A stretch of DNA of 64,000 nucleotides from Mucilaginibacter sp. (GTDB lineage Bacteria; Bacteroidota; Bacteroidia; Sphingobacteriales; Sphingobacteriaceae), in NCBI RefSeq assembly GCF_028288185.1, contig NZ_JAQBOF010000035.1, forward strand, positions 124,001 to 188,000, read 5' to 3'. The position numbers and the translations under genes were made by a program. Shown here in pieces: positions 1 through 6,546 of this stretch; within the stretch, counting starts at the first letter, position 1; each line of letters opens with the position of its first letter. A model generated the notes under the pieces. It was not told where the DNA came from. It saw nothing but the letters and a program-made list of their open reading frames with translations, and searched no databases.

Positions 1-108
1 AAACAACGCGAACAATAGTAAGAGCGTTACCATACCCCCATACGGTTTAAGCAGGCTGAAAATACCCGGCGGCTTTTTTTGATCGGTATGTGGTTTTTCT
101 GGTGGCAT
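1..108 (-). CDS. ABC exporter, N-terminal fragment (cut by window edge)
   Basis: An ATG on the minus strand opens a reading frame of 36 codons that runs off the left edge without a stop. The peptide begins MPPEKPHTDQKKPPG and continues FSLLKPYGGMVTLLLLFALF. A polar, proline-rich start followed by a Leu-rich first membrane helix after 'LLKPY' resembles the N-terminus of fused permease-ATPase exporters (ABC_membrane plus ABC_tran) of Bacteroidota. It is divergent from the GNAT gene. The ATP-binding part is outside the window, so the call rests on a short motif and is tentative. Confidence 0.45.
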   Translation of the reverse strand, partial: MPPEKPHTDQKKPPGIFSLLKPYGGMVTLLLLFALF

Positions 109-209
109 GTGCGTTTATTTGCAAATATTAGGCAATTGTTTCAATTCTCAATACCAATGTAGACGATTGTTTGGATAAAACATTTTAACAATTATAAAAA
201 AATTAACAA

Positions 210-812
210 ATGGCCCTAAACTTCAATAAAGAAGCAGAATATACGTTAGAAGATGATAGCGTGTTGTTAAGACCACTGCAATTAACAGATGCGCCGAACC
301 TTTTAGCCATTTCTGTTAACGAGCCTGAAACGTGGGAATATTCTTCCAAATCTGCCGCAGGCGAAGAAGCTTTGAAAGCCTATATAGAAGAAGCAATAAC
401 CGCACGAGCGGCAGGAACAGAATATGCTTTTATAGTTTATGATAAAACTACACAAGCCTATGCTGGCAGTACCCGTTTTTATGATATACAAACAAAAAAC
501 GAAGCATTACAACTAGGCTACACCTGGTACGGCAAAGATTTTAGGAGAACCGGCTTAAACAAACATTGCAAATTTTTACTACTGCAATTTGCTTTTGAAG
601 CCCTGGGTGCCGAGCGTGTTGAGTTTCGGGCCGATAACCGTAACGATCGTAGTATTGCTGCTATGAAGAGCATTGGCTGTACGGTTGAGGGCGTAATAAG
701 AAGCCATATGCCCCTGCACGATGGTACCCGCCGGGATTCAATTATACTAAGCATTTTGAAAAATGAATGGCATAATACTGTAAAAGAGAACCTTAAAAGC
801 AAACTAAGATAG
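210..812 (+). CDS. GNAT family N-acetyltransferase (RimJ/RimL-like)
   Basis: A 200-aa protein of the size and layout of RimJ/RimL-type acetyltransferases, which move acetyl groups from acetyl-CoA to protein N-termini or small amines in the cytoplasm. Visible are the opening 'LLRPLQLTDAPNLL' (strand 1 and helix 1), the central 'GYTWYGKDFRRTGLNK' region where these enzymes bind acetyl-CoA, and 'RVEFRADNRNDRSIAAMKSIG', the usual late signature. The substrate cannot be read from sequence. It stands alone between the divergent ABC gene and the CDGSH gene. The start is the first ATG after an AT-rich leader, as is common in this phylum. Confidence 0.85.
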   Translation: MALNFNKEAEYTLEDDSVLLRPLQLTDAPNLLAISVNEPETWEYSSKSAAGEEALKAYIEEAITARAAGTEYAFIVYDKTTQAYAGSTRFYDIQTKNEALQLGYTWYGKDFRRTGLNKHCKFLLLQFAFEALGAERVEFRADNRNDRSIAAMKSIGCTVEGVIRSHMPLHDGTRRDSIILSILKNEWHNTVKENLKSKLR

Positions 813-830
813 TTTCTGAATAGCACATAA

Positions 831-867
831 TCGGCAAAACACATTTGCTTTAAATTATATTTGCCGA
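831..867 (+). promoter_or_regulatory. Candidate promoter with inverted repeat upstream of the CDGSH gene
   Basis: TATATTTG at 856-863 matches the Bacteroidota -7 element TAnnTTTG, 20 bases before the CDGSH start. It is enclosed by an 8-bp inverted repeat, TCGGCAAA at 831-838 and TTTGCCGA at 860-867. No convincing -33 TTTG is seen at the usual distance. The repeat could be an operator or part of a terminator of the preceding GNAT gene. Confidence 0.35.
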
Positions 868-882
868 AACATAATTTATAAC

Positions 883-1101
883 ATGAGTACAAAACTTACT
901 ATTAATAACAACGGATCTGTAAAGATTGAAGGCGATTTTGAAATTGTTGATATGCAGGGCGACAATTACGGCTTACAGGGCCGTACAGTATTATCTATTT
1001 GCCGTTGCGGCTTATCAGCCAATAAACCATTTTGCGATGGATCGCACAAAGGCCATTTTGAGCATAACGCCGTTGCGTTTGATTTGCCTCCGAAGAAATA
1101 A
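883..1101 (+). CDS. Small CDGSH iron-sulfur domain protein
   Basis: A 72-aa protein with the full CDGSH signature: Cys40, Cys42, Cys51 and His55 in 'CRCGLSANKPFCDGSHKGHF'. In this family three Cys and one His bind a redox-active, acid-labile 2Fe-2S cluster. The N-terminal 35 residues are a short beta-rich segment, and no membrane anchor is present, so it should be cytosolic, unlike mitochondrial mitoNEET. The role is probably electron or cluster transfer; no partner is obvious. The stop codon directly abuts a palindromic repeat that leads into truA, so the two genes may be co-transcribed. Confidence 0.9.
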   Translation: MSTKLTINNNGSVKIEGDFEIVDMQGDNYGLQGRTVLSICRCGLSANKPFCDGSHKGHFEHNAVAFDLPPKK

Positions 1102-1186
1102 GCCCCCTCTAAATCTCCCCCGGTAGGGGAGACTTAATTAAAACATTCAAAAAGCCCTCCCTACCGGGGAGGGTTTGGGAGGGGCT
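1102..1186 (+). repeat. Palindromic intergenic repeat, copy 1 (between CDGSH and truA)
   Basis: An 85-bp element made of two GC-rich hairpins joined by an AT-rich spacer. The left arm begins GCCCCCTCTAAATCTCCCC and folds as TCTCCCC/GGGGAGA. The right arm folds as CCCTCCC/GGGAGGG and ends TTTGGGAGGGGCT. The two arms are also inverted copies of each other (CCGGTAGGG and CCCTACCGG). A second copy lies on the opposite strand at 2441-2537. The left end directly follows the CDGSH stop codon. The right end is 2 bases from the truA ATG, placing GGGAGGGG at Shine-Dalgarno distance. Confidence 0.9.
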
Positions 1187-1188
1187 CA

Positions 1189-1998
1189 ATGCGCTATTTC
1201 GTACACATAGGTTATCATGGCACTAAATACAGTGGCTGGCAAAAGCACCCTGGTGTATTAAATATCCAGGAAGTTTTGGAAACTGCTTTGAGCGGACTTT
1301 TAAAAACGCCCATCTATATTGTAGGTTGTGGCCGTACAGATGCGCAGGTACATGCCAGCCAGTTCTTTTTCCACATGGATGTGAAGCAAGAATGGAAGTT
1401 CGACCTGTTGTTTCGACTCAATAAAACATTGCCTGATGATATAGCCGTGTTTGACATCATCCCAATGGAGGGCCTCCCCCACGCCCGCTTTGATGCCATC
1501 CAACGATCATACGATTATTTTATTCATACTTATAAGGACCCTTTTTTAAGCGAGTATAGCTCACTCTATTTAGAAAAGAATTGGGATCTGGATAAAATGA
1601 AAGATGCCGTAGCCTTACTACCGCTCTATACAGATTACCGCGGTTTCTGCAAAAGCCCTGACAGGAACGACCATACTATTTGCAACATATCATCAGCCAC
1701 TTTATATGCCGATGAAAGCGGCGATAAGCTGCGTTTCCAAATCTCGGCCAATCGGTTTTTAAGTAAGATGATAAGGATTATTATGGGCAGGTTACTGGAC
1801 ATCGGCCGTGGCAAAATGAGCGTGGATGAGTTTGAGTCGTATCTTATCAGCAAAGAAACTCCGGCTATTATTATCCCGGCTTATCCGCAAGGATTGTATT
1901 TATCAAAGGTTACTTACCCATACCTGGATCTGCCACCCAGGAGTACCTTTTCACGTATTTTGCAGAATAGGGTTAATAGTAATTGGATAGCTATTTAG
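1189..1998 (+). CDS. truA: tRNA pseudouridine synthase A
   Basis: A 269-aa TruA-family enzyme, which converts uridines 38-40 of tRNA anticodon arms to pseudouridine. The catalytic block 'GCGRTDAQVHA' carries the essential Asp51; the family norm is GRTDAGVHA, so Gly is replaced by Gln here. The C-terminal 'ISANRFLSKMIRIIMGRLLDIGRG' matches the 'FL..MVR...G' RNA-binding motif of TruA. Because Bacteroidota often carry two TruA paralogues, this slightly divergent form may be the second one. Translation probably relies on the GGGAGGGG supplied by the preceding repeat, since the ATG lies 2 bases after it. Confidence 0.88.
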   Translation: MRYFVHIGYHGTKYSGWQKHPGVLNIQEVLETALSGLLKTPIYIVGCGRTDAQVHASQFFFHMDVKQEWKFDLLFRLNKTLPDDIAVFDIIPMEGLPHARFDAIQRSYDYFIHTYKDPFLSEYSSLYLEKNWDLDKMKDAVALLPLYTDYRGFCKSPDRNDHTICNISSATLYADESGDKLRFQISANRFLSKMIRIIMGRLLDIGRGKMSVDEFESYLISKETPAIIIPAYPQGLYLSKVTYPYLDLPPRSTFSRILQNRVNSNWIAI

Positions 1999-2007
1999 CG
2001 AGTTTTT

Positions 2008-2215
2008 TGTTTCACTGGCTTTGTTTCACTCTATGAAAAATATCTATTTTGCAATCATTTGATTATTAGCAAATTAAACAAATATCACAAATAAAAATCC
2101 TGACCAATAAGTTGTTTCATTTTGTTTCACGGGTTTTCGCAATCAGCTAATTATCAATACAATAACTTAAAATCTTGTTTCACTTGTTTCATCTGTTTCA
2201 CACTCACGTGAAACA
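2008..2215. repeat. Array of TGTTTCAC/T motifs with one inverted copy (parS-half-site-like)
   Basis: In the gap between the convergent truA and VF530 genes, TGTTTCAC or TGTTTCAT occurs at 2008, 2022, 2113, 2123, 2176, 2185 and 2194, and the reverse GTGAAACA at 2208-2215. The last pair reads TGTTTCAC-ACTCAC-GTGAAACA. These are the two halves of the ParB-binding site consensus TGTTTCACGTGAAACA, separated by six extra bases. The repeat count is far above chance for a 210-bp gap. What binds there is unknown. Confidence 0.6.
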
Positions 2216-2225
2216 ACAGTGTCGG

Positions 2226-2438
2226 TCACTTACCCTTCAAATACAGTTCTTCTACCTTCTTCCTGGCCCAGTCGGTTTTGCGCAGAAACTTCAGGCTTGA
2301 TTTAATGCTCGGATCTTCTAAAAAACAATTGATGCGGATGCGATAACCTAACTCGGGCCAGCCGTATTTGGCAACCAACTCAGTGAGAATAGTCTCTAAA
2401 GTTATACCATGAAGTTTGTTGTTAGGTTGTTCCTGCAT
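2226..2438 (-). CDS. VF530-family (DUF2132) small DNA-binding-like protein
   Basis: A 70-aa protein that matches the VF530 family over its whole length: '[19 protein letters not shown]' followed by '[11 protein letters not shown]', '[17 protein letters not shown]' and 'KVEELYLK'. Family members are small all-helical proteins with a fold related to double-stranded-DNA-binding proteins; the biological role is not established. It lies downstream of eda on the same strand, separated only by a palindromic repeat whose GGGAGGGG end is 2 bases from this ATG, so it is probably translated from the eda transcript. Confidence 0.85.
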   Translation of the reverse strand: MQEQPNNKLHGITLETILTELVAKYGWPELGYRIRINCFLEDPSIKSSLKFLRKTDWARKKVEELYLKGK

Positions 2439-2440
2439 GT

Positions 2441-2537
2441 AGCCCCTCCCAAACCCTCCCCGGTAGGGAGGGTTTTAAAATTATATTTGTTAAAACAATA
2501 TTGAAGTTTCCCCTACCGGGGGAGATTTAGAGGGGGC
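2441..2537 (-). repeat. Palindromic intergenic repeat, copy 2 (between eda and VF530 gene)
   Basis: The reverse complement of the element at 1102-1186, with a longer AT-rich spacer (97 bp in total). On the minus strand it starts GCCCCCTCTAAATCTCCCC and ends TTTGGGAGGGGCT, two bases before the VF530 ATG. The in-frame TAA inside its first bases is the stop codon of eda, so the element overlaps the coding region by about 11 bp. Orientation relative to the flanking genes is the same as for copy 1. Confidence 0.9.
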
Positions 2538-3192
2538 GACTCGCGTTTACTATCGCGATAGCTTGTTTAGTAGCTTCGGTTAGTTCGGCATATTTCTTAC
2601 CTTCCATAACGCTCGCGCTTATTAGCTGGCTGCCCATACCTACCGCGCAAACCCCTGCTTTAAACCAGCCGCCAATGCTTTCTTTGGTCAGTTCAACACC
2701 ACCTGTAGGCATAAACAACAAGTTAGGGAACACTGCTTTAACAGCCGATAAAAACGATGGCCCTAACACATTACCCGGAAACAGCTTAATAACCTTAGCG
2801 CCTAAATTCTCGGCTTTAATGATCTCTGACGGGGTCATGCAGCCCGGCACCCAAAGTATGTTATTTTTGTCTGCAACCTCAACTACCTCGTCAACCAATC
2901 CGGGGCTGATGATGTAATCGGCACCTGCATCAATAAACGCTTGTGCGCCTGCGCGGTCTTTTATGGTACCGATACCCAGGTACATTCCGCCCAGCTCTTT
3001 ATCACAAACCTCGCGCAGTTTAGCAAAGTTTTTTAACGCGGCTTCGCCGCGATTGGTGTATTCGATAGTCTTTATGCCGGCAGCATATAAAGCATGCAAT
3101 ATATCTACGCTAACATCAGCGTCTTTATTAAAAAATAGTGGTAAAATACCTTGCTCTGGTATCAGTTTTAAAATCGCGGCTTTCTTATCCAT
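2527..3192 (-). CDS. eda: 2-dehydro-3-deoxyphosphogluconate (KDPG) aldolase
   Basis: A 221-aa class I aldolase that splits 2-keto-3-deoxy-6-phosphogluconate into pyruvate and glyceraldehyde 3-phosphate, the last step of uronate breakdown and of the Entner-Doudoroff route. Seen are Glu44 in 'IEYTNRG', 'GIGTIKD', 'PGCMTPSEI', and the Schiff-base Lys136 in 'VIKLFPGNVLGP', followed by the phosphate-binding 'MPTGGV'. It is divergent from kdgK across a region with a LacI-type operator, consistent with joint control by a uronate signal. The last three residues (Arg-Pro-Leu) and the TAA are encoded by the palindromic repeat, so the natural C-terminus may have been replaced. Confidence 0.93.
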   Translation of the reverse strand: MDKKAAILKLIPEQGILPLFFNKDADVSVDILHALYAAGIKTIEYTNRGEAALKNFAKLREVCDKELGGMYLGIGTIKDRAGAQAFIDAGADYIISPGLVDEVVEVADKNNILWVPGCMTPSEIIKAENLGAKVIKLFPGNVLGPSFLSAVKAVFPNLLFMPTGGVELTKESIGGWFKAGVCAVGMGSQLISASVMEGKKYAELTEATKQAIAIVNASRPL

Positions 3193-3276
3193 TTTGTGTT
3201 AAATAATTGGATGGTAAATGTAGAAAAGAAATCTCAAAAACGATAAACGGGCCCTTACAAATACTTACAATACTTA

Positions 3277-3290
3277 TGCAATCGTTTGTA
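3277..3290. promoter_or_regulatory. LacI-family operator candidate in the eda/kdgK divergent region
   Basis: TGCAATCGTTTGTA fits the LacI-family consensus TGnAAnCGnTTnCA with one mismatch and is a near-palindrome around CG. It lies between the divergent starts of eda (3192) and kdgK (3407), where a hexuronate-responsive repressor would act. No LacI-type regulator gene is in the window. Confidence 0.5.
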
Positions 3291-3309
3291 GTGATTTTTA
3301 TGCTAAAAC

Positions 3310-3340
3310 TTCGTATTTAGTTAGGTTTAATGTACTTTTG
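3310..3340 (+). promoter_or_regulatory. Candidate kdgK promoter
   Basis: TACTTTTG at 3333-3340 matches the Bacteroidota -7 element TAnnTTTG. TTCG at 3310-3313, 19 bases upstream, is one mismatch from the -33 element TTTG. The start of kdgK is 67 bases downstream, leaving an AT-rich leader. The LacI-type operator lies about 20 bases upstream of the -33 element. Confidence 0.45.
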
Positions 3341-3406
3341 GTCGCTTCGGTAAAACTATACCGTACCTGTAAACTTAATTTTTCAATTTTAAATAAAGCA
3401 ATAACG

Positions 3407-4432
3407 ATGTCTAAAAAAGTGGTAACACTGGGAGAAATAATGTTGAGGTTATCAACTCCTGATTATAAAAGATTTGTACAAAGCGATAGTTTTGATGTTA
3501 CCTACGGTGGCGGCGAAGCTAACGTAGCAGCAGCGCTTTGCAATTATGGCTTAAACGGAACATTTGTATCTAAAGTACCGGCAAACCCAATTGGCCAGGC
3601 AGCTATAAACCACCTGCGCCGTTATGGTGTAGACACGCAGTTTGTTGCTCGTGGCGGCAAACGCTTAGGTATTTATTTTTTAGAAACTGGTGCTTCTATG
3701 CGTGCATCGCAGGTTGTTTATGATCGTGCCGATGCTTCTATATCAGAAGTTGATGCCAGCGAATTTGACTTTGATAAAATATTTGAAGGTGCCGATTGGT
3801 TCCATACCACTGGTATTACTCCTGCCTTAAGCGATAAAGCTGCCGCGCTTACTTTGGCTGCCTTAAAAGCCGCAAAAGCAAAAGGAATTACTACCAGCAT
3901 CGACTTAAACTATCGTAAGAAACTTTGGAGTAAAGAAAAGGCTCGCCAGGTAATGACCGAGCTTTGCCAATATGTTGATGTTTGCATAGGCAACGAAGAA
4001 GATGCTGATACCACTTTAGGCTTCACCAGCGAAGGTACTGATGTAACCAAAGGCGAATTGAATTTAGACGGTTACAAAAGCGTTTTCAAGCAAATGAAAG
4101 AGAAATTTGGCTTTAAATATATCGCATCAACGCTAAGAGAGAGCCATAGCGCATCTGATAATGGATGGAGCGCGTTGGTATATGATGGTACCGAGTTTTA
4201 TCATACCAAACAGTACGAAGTACGCATTATCGACCGGGTAGGCAGTGGCGACTCATTCGCCAGCGGATTTATTTACGGTTTGGTTACTAATATGAAATTA
4301 AGCGATGCTGCCGAGTTTGGCGTTGCAGCATCGGCTATTAAACACACCATTCCGGGCGATTTGAACCACGCTACTTTAGGCGAAGTTCAGGAACTGGTTA
4401 AGGGTGATGGTTCGGGCAGGGTACAACGTTAA
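3407..4432 (+). CDS. kdgK: 2-dehydro-3-deoxygluconate (KDG) kinase, PfkB family
   Basis: A PfkB-family sugar kinase (341 aa) that phosphorylates KDG to KDPG, feeding Eda. The ORF track begins 23 codons earlier, but the protein homologous to the family starts at the ATG at 3407 ('MSKKVVTLGEIMLRLSTP'), after the promoter-like TACTTTTG, which overlaps the longer start. Seen are the N-terminal substrate motif 'YGGGEANVAAALCNYG', 'SIDLNYRKKLW', and the catalytic 'DRVGSGDSFASGFIYG' with its base Asp, typical of KDG kinases. It is followed after 10 bases by the YhcH-like gene, so the two form an operon. Confidence 0.92.
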   Translation: MSKKVVTLGEIMLRLSTPDYKRFVQSDSFDVTYGGGEANVAAALCNYGLNGTFVSKVPANPIGQAAINHLRRYGVDTQFVARGGKRLGIYFLETGASMRASQVVYDRADASISEVDASEFDFDKIFEGADWFHTTGITPALSDKAAALTLAALKAAKAKGITTSIDLNYRKKLWSKEKARQVMTELCQYVDVCIGNEEDADTTLGFTSEGTDVTKGELNLDGYKSVFKQMKEKFGFKYIASTLRESHSASDNGWSALVYDGTEFYHTKQYEVRIIDRVGSGDSFASGFIYGLVTNMKLSDAAEFGVAASAIKHTIPGDLNHATLGEVQELVKGDGSGRVQR

Positions 4433-4442
4433 TAATTAGCCG

Positions 4443-4892
4443 ATGATCATAGATACACTGGCAAGCGCCGAAAAATATTATGGCCTGCATAAAAACTTTA
4501 AGGCTGCGTTTGAGTACATTAATGCAACTGATTTAGAAACATTAGCCACGGGGAAATACGATGTTACTGATGGCCTGATAGTAATCGCATCAGAAGCTGA
4601 AGGCAAAACTGCTGACACCGCTACTGAGAAGTTTGAGTGCCATAATAAAAATATCGATATCCAATTTTGCATACGCGGTAATGAAACCATTGGCTGGAAA
4701 CCCCGCACCGATTGCAAAAGCCCCAAAGGCGAATACAGTGATGAAAAAGACGTTTTGTTTTTTGCCGATAAGCCTGATATGTACTTTGCACTGAAAGATA
4801 GTCAGTTTGTTATTTTTTACCCCGAGGATGTGCATGCCCCAATGATTGGCGAAGGGTTGATTAAGAAGTTGGTATTTAAGGTGAAGATATAG
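4443..4892 (+). CDS. YhcH/YjgK/YiaL family protein
   Basis: A 149-aa beta-barrel protein of the YhcH/YjgK/YiaL (DUF386) family. Motifs seen are 'MIIDTLASAEKYYGLHKNF', 'EFECHNKNIDIQFCIRG' (metal-ligand-rich in the family; here 'KFECHNKNIDIQF'), 'FFADKPDMYF' and the C-terminal 'YPEDVHAPMIG'. Relatives are encoded with sialic acid, uronate and plant-sugar catabolic genes and are thought to bind or epimerise a sugar, but the reaction is unsettled. Its position 10 bases after kdgK suggests a role on a hexuronate or ketodeoxy-sugar intermediate. Transcription ends at a strong hairpin just downstream. Confidence 0.85.
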   Translation: MIIDTLASAEKYYGLHKNFKAAFEYINATDLETLATGKYDVTDGLIVIASEAEGKTADTATEKFECHNKNIDIQFCIRGNETIGWKPRTDCKSPKGEYSDEKDVLFFADKPDMYFALKDSQFVIFYPEDVHAPMIGEGLIKKLVFKVKI

Positions 4893-4911
4893 GTAAATTT
4901 AACACTATATA

Positions 4912-4948
4912 AAAAAGAAGGGCTGACCAGTGGTCAGCCCTCTTTTTT
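4912..4948. terminator. Bidirectional terminator between the YhcH gene and uxaC
   Basis: A hairpin GGGCTGACCA/TGGTCAGCCC is flanked by AAAAAAGA on the left and TCTTTTTT on the right, so it works on both strands. It separates the convergent kdgK-yhcH operon and uxaC. Confidence 0.85.
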
Positions 4949-4957
4949 ATATACAAC

Positions 4958-5053
4958 CGTCATTGCAAGCGTAGCGTGGCAATCTCTACATGCCAGGTAA
5001 TCATAAACCTATCGTGTAGAGATTGCCACACTCGTTCTTCATTCGTAATGACG
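4958..5053. repeat. MITE-like palindromic repeat (CGTCATTGC type)
   Basis: A 96-bp element with terminal CGTCATT/AATGACG and a perfect 13-bp internal inverted repeat, GGCAATCTCTACA and TGTAGAGATTGCC. From memory, CGTCATTGC...GCAATCTC elements are widespread between genes in Sphingobacteriaceae. No coding sequence is present, so it would need a transposase or RAYT acting in trans. It sits directly after the terminator downstream of uxaC. Confidence 0.75.
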
Positions 5054-5067
5054 TGGTTTATTATGTT

Positions 5068-6474
5068 CTACTCATAAAACCCAAAATACTCCCTGGCGTT
5101 ATTGTAGCATATATCCTGTACTATTTTACCGGTCCACTCAATATCATTGGGCAACTCGCCGTTTTCAATATCGGTGGCTAACAGGTTACATAATATCCTG
5201 CGAAAATACTCATGCCTCGGGAACGACATAAAGCTGCGCGAATCTGTAAGCATACCCACCAAACGGCTTAATAAACCAATATTTGATAACGAGTTGAGTT
5301 GGTCTATCATCCCCCCTTTTTGATCCATAAACCACCAACCTGATCCAAATTGTATTTTACCGGCGACAGAGCCATCATTAAAATTACCCGTCATAGCAGC
5401 AAACAGGTCATTATTAACCGGGTTGCTGTTGTATATGATGGTTTTGGCCAATTTGTTATCAGTATCCAGTCTATCAAGGAACCTTGACAGCGCTTTTCCG
5501 TGACTAAAATCGCCTATCGAATCCCAACCGGTATCGGGGCCTAAAGTTGCCAGTCCGCGAGTGTTGTTATTGCGCAAGGCACCCAAATGATATTGCTGTA
5601 CCCAGTTTTTTTCATGATCCCATAATGCAAACTGATGTAACATGGCCGATTTAAATTTCAAATTCTCGTCAGCAGATATGGCCCGGTTACTTCTTATTTT
5701 ATTGAAGATGGTTTTAATTTCCCCATTTGTATAATCCACCGCATAGATATGATCTAAGCCGTGATCTGACAACTTACTACCGTTGGCTGCAAAATAATCA
5801 TGGCGGTCCTTCAGGGCTTTTAAATAACTGTGCAGGTCGTTAATAGTTGTACCTGATACTTCTTCCAGTTTATCAATATAGGTATTTAACACCTCTATAT
5901 TATCAGCATTCATTGCCTTATCAGGCCTGAATGACGGTAAAACTTTTACACCAAAATTATCTTGTTTTATTTTTTGATGATAATAAAGGCTATCCAACGG
6001 ATCATCTGTTGTGCCTACTACCTCAACCTTAAAACGTTTTAATAAACCGCGCACACTAAACTCCGGCGACTGCAACTTCTCGGCACATTCATCATATATA
6101 TTTTTTGCGGTAGATGGTGATAAAATTTCTTTGATACCAAAATAGCGCTGCAATTCTAAGTGCGTCCAATGGTATAACGGGTTACGTAAGGTATAAGGCA
6201 CTGTAGCGGCCCATTTTTCAAATTTTTCTCGGTCGCTTTTATTGCCGGTAATATAATCTTCGTTTACACCGTTGGCACGCATAGCGCGCCATTTATAATG
6301 ATCGCCGTTTAACCAGATGCGTGTTATGTTTGCAAACTGTTTATCTTCGGCTATTTCATCGGGCGGCAGGTGGCAATGGTAATCAATAATAGGCATCGAT
6401 TTAGCATAGTCATGATATAGTTTTTGCGCAGTTTTGCTTTCTAGTAAAAAGTCATCGTCAAGGAAATTCTTCAT
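5068..6474 (-). CDS. uxaC: Glucuronate/galacturonate isomerase
   Basis: A 468-aa UxaC enzyme of the amidohydrolase superfamily, which isomerises D-glucuronate to D-fructuronate and D-galacturonate to D-tagaturonate in the cytoplasm, the entry step toward KDG. Motifs seen are the metal-site 'PIIDYHCHLPPDEI', 'ITRIWLNGDHYKWRAMRANG', 'GTTDDPLDSL', 'VLPSFRPDKA', 'LGALRNNNTR' and the C-terminal 'FMSFPRHEYFRRILCNLLATDIENGELPND'. Length is normal for the family. It faces kdgK-yhcH across a bidirectional terminator and a repeat. The reductase and dehydratase (UxaB/UxuB, UxaA/UxuA) needed to link it to KdgK are not in the window. Confidence 0.95.
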   Translation of the reverse strand: MKNFLDDDFLLESKTAQKLYHDYAKSMPIIDYHCHLPPDEIAEDKQFANITRIWLNGDHYKWRAMRANGVNEDYITGNKSDREKFEKWAATVPYTLRNPLYHWTHLELQRYFGIKEILSPSTAKNIYDECAEKLQSPEFSVRGLLKRFKVEVVGTTDDPLDSLYYHQKIKQDNFGVKVLPSFRPDKAMNADNIEVLNTYIDKLEEVSGTTINDLHSYLKALKDRHDYFAANGSKLSDHGLDHIYAVDYTNGEIKTIFNKIRSNRAISADENLKFKSAMLHQFALWDHEKNWVQQYHLGALRNNNTRGLATLGPDTGWDSIGDFSHGKALSRFLDRLDTDNKLAKTIIYNSNPVNNDLFAAMTGNFNDGSVAGKIQFGSGWWFMDQKGGMIDQLNSLSNIGLLSRLVGMLTDSRSFMSFPRHEYFRRILCNLLATDIENGELPNDIEWTGKIVQDICYNNAREYFGFYE

Positions 6475-6546
6475 TATGCGGTTATAATTTTGCAGACAGC
6501 AATTATACTTTTTATAACCTGCTTTATCAACTATAAAATCACTAAA

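Noticed and set aside
2194-2215. A canonical parS site in TGTTTCAC...GTGAAACA
   Set aside because: The two halves are separated by six bases, while ParB needs them adjacent, so I report only a half-site array, not parS.
1102-2537. A two-copy CRISPR-like array
   Set aside because: Only two copies in opposite genomic orientation, with genes between them and palindromic arms; no spacers or cas genes in the window.
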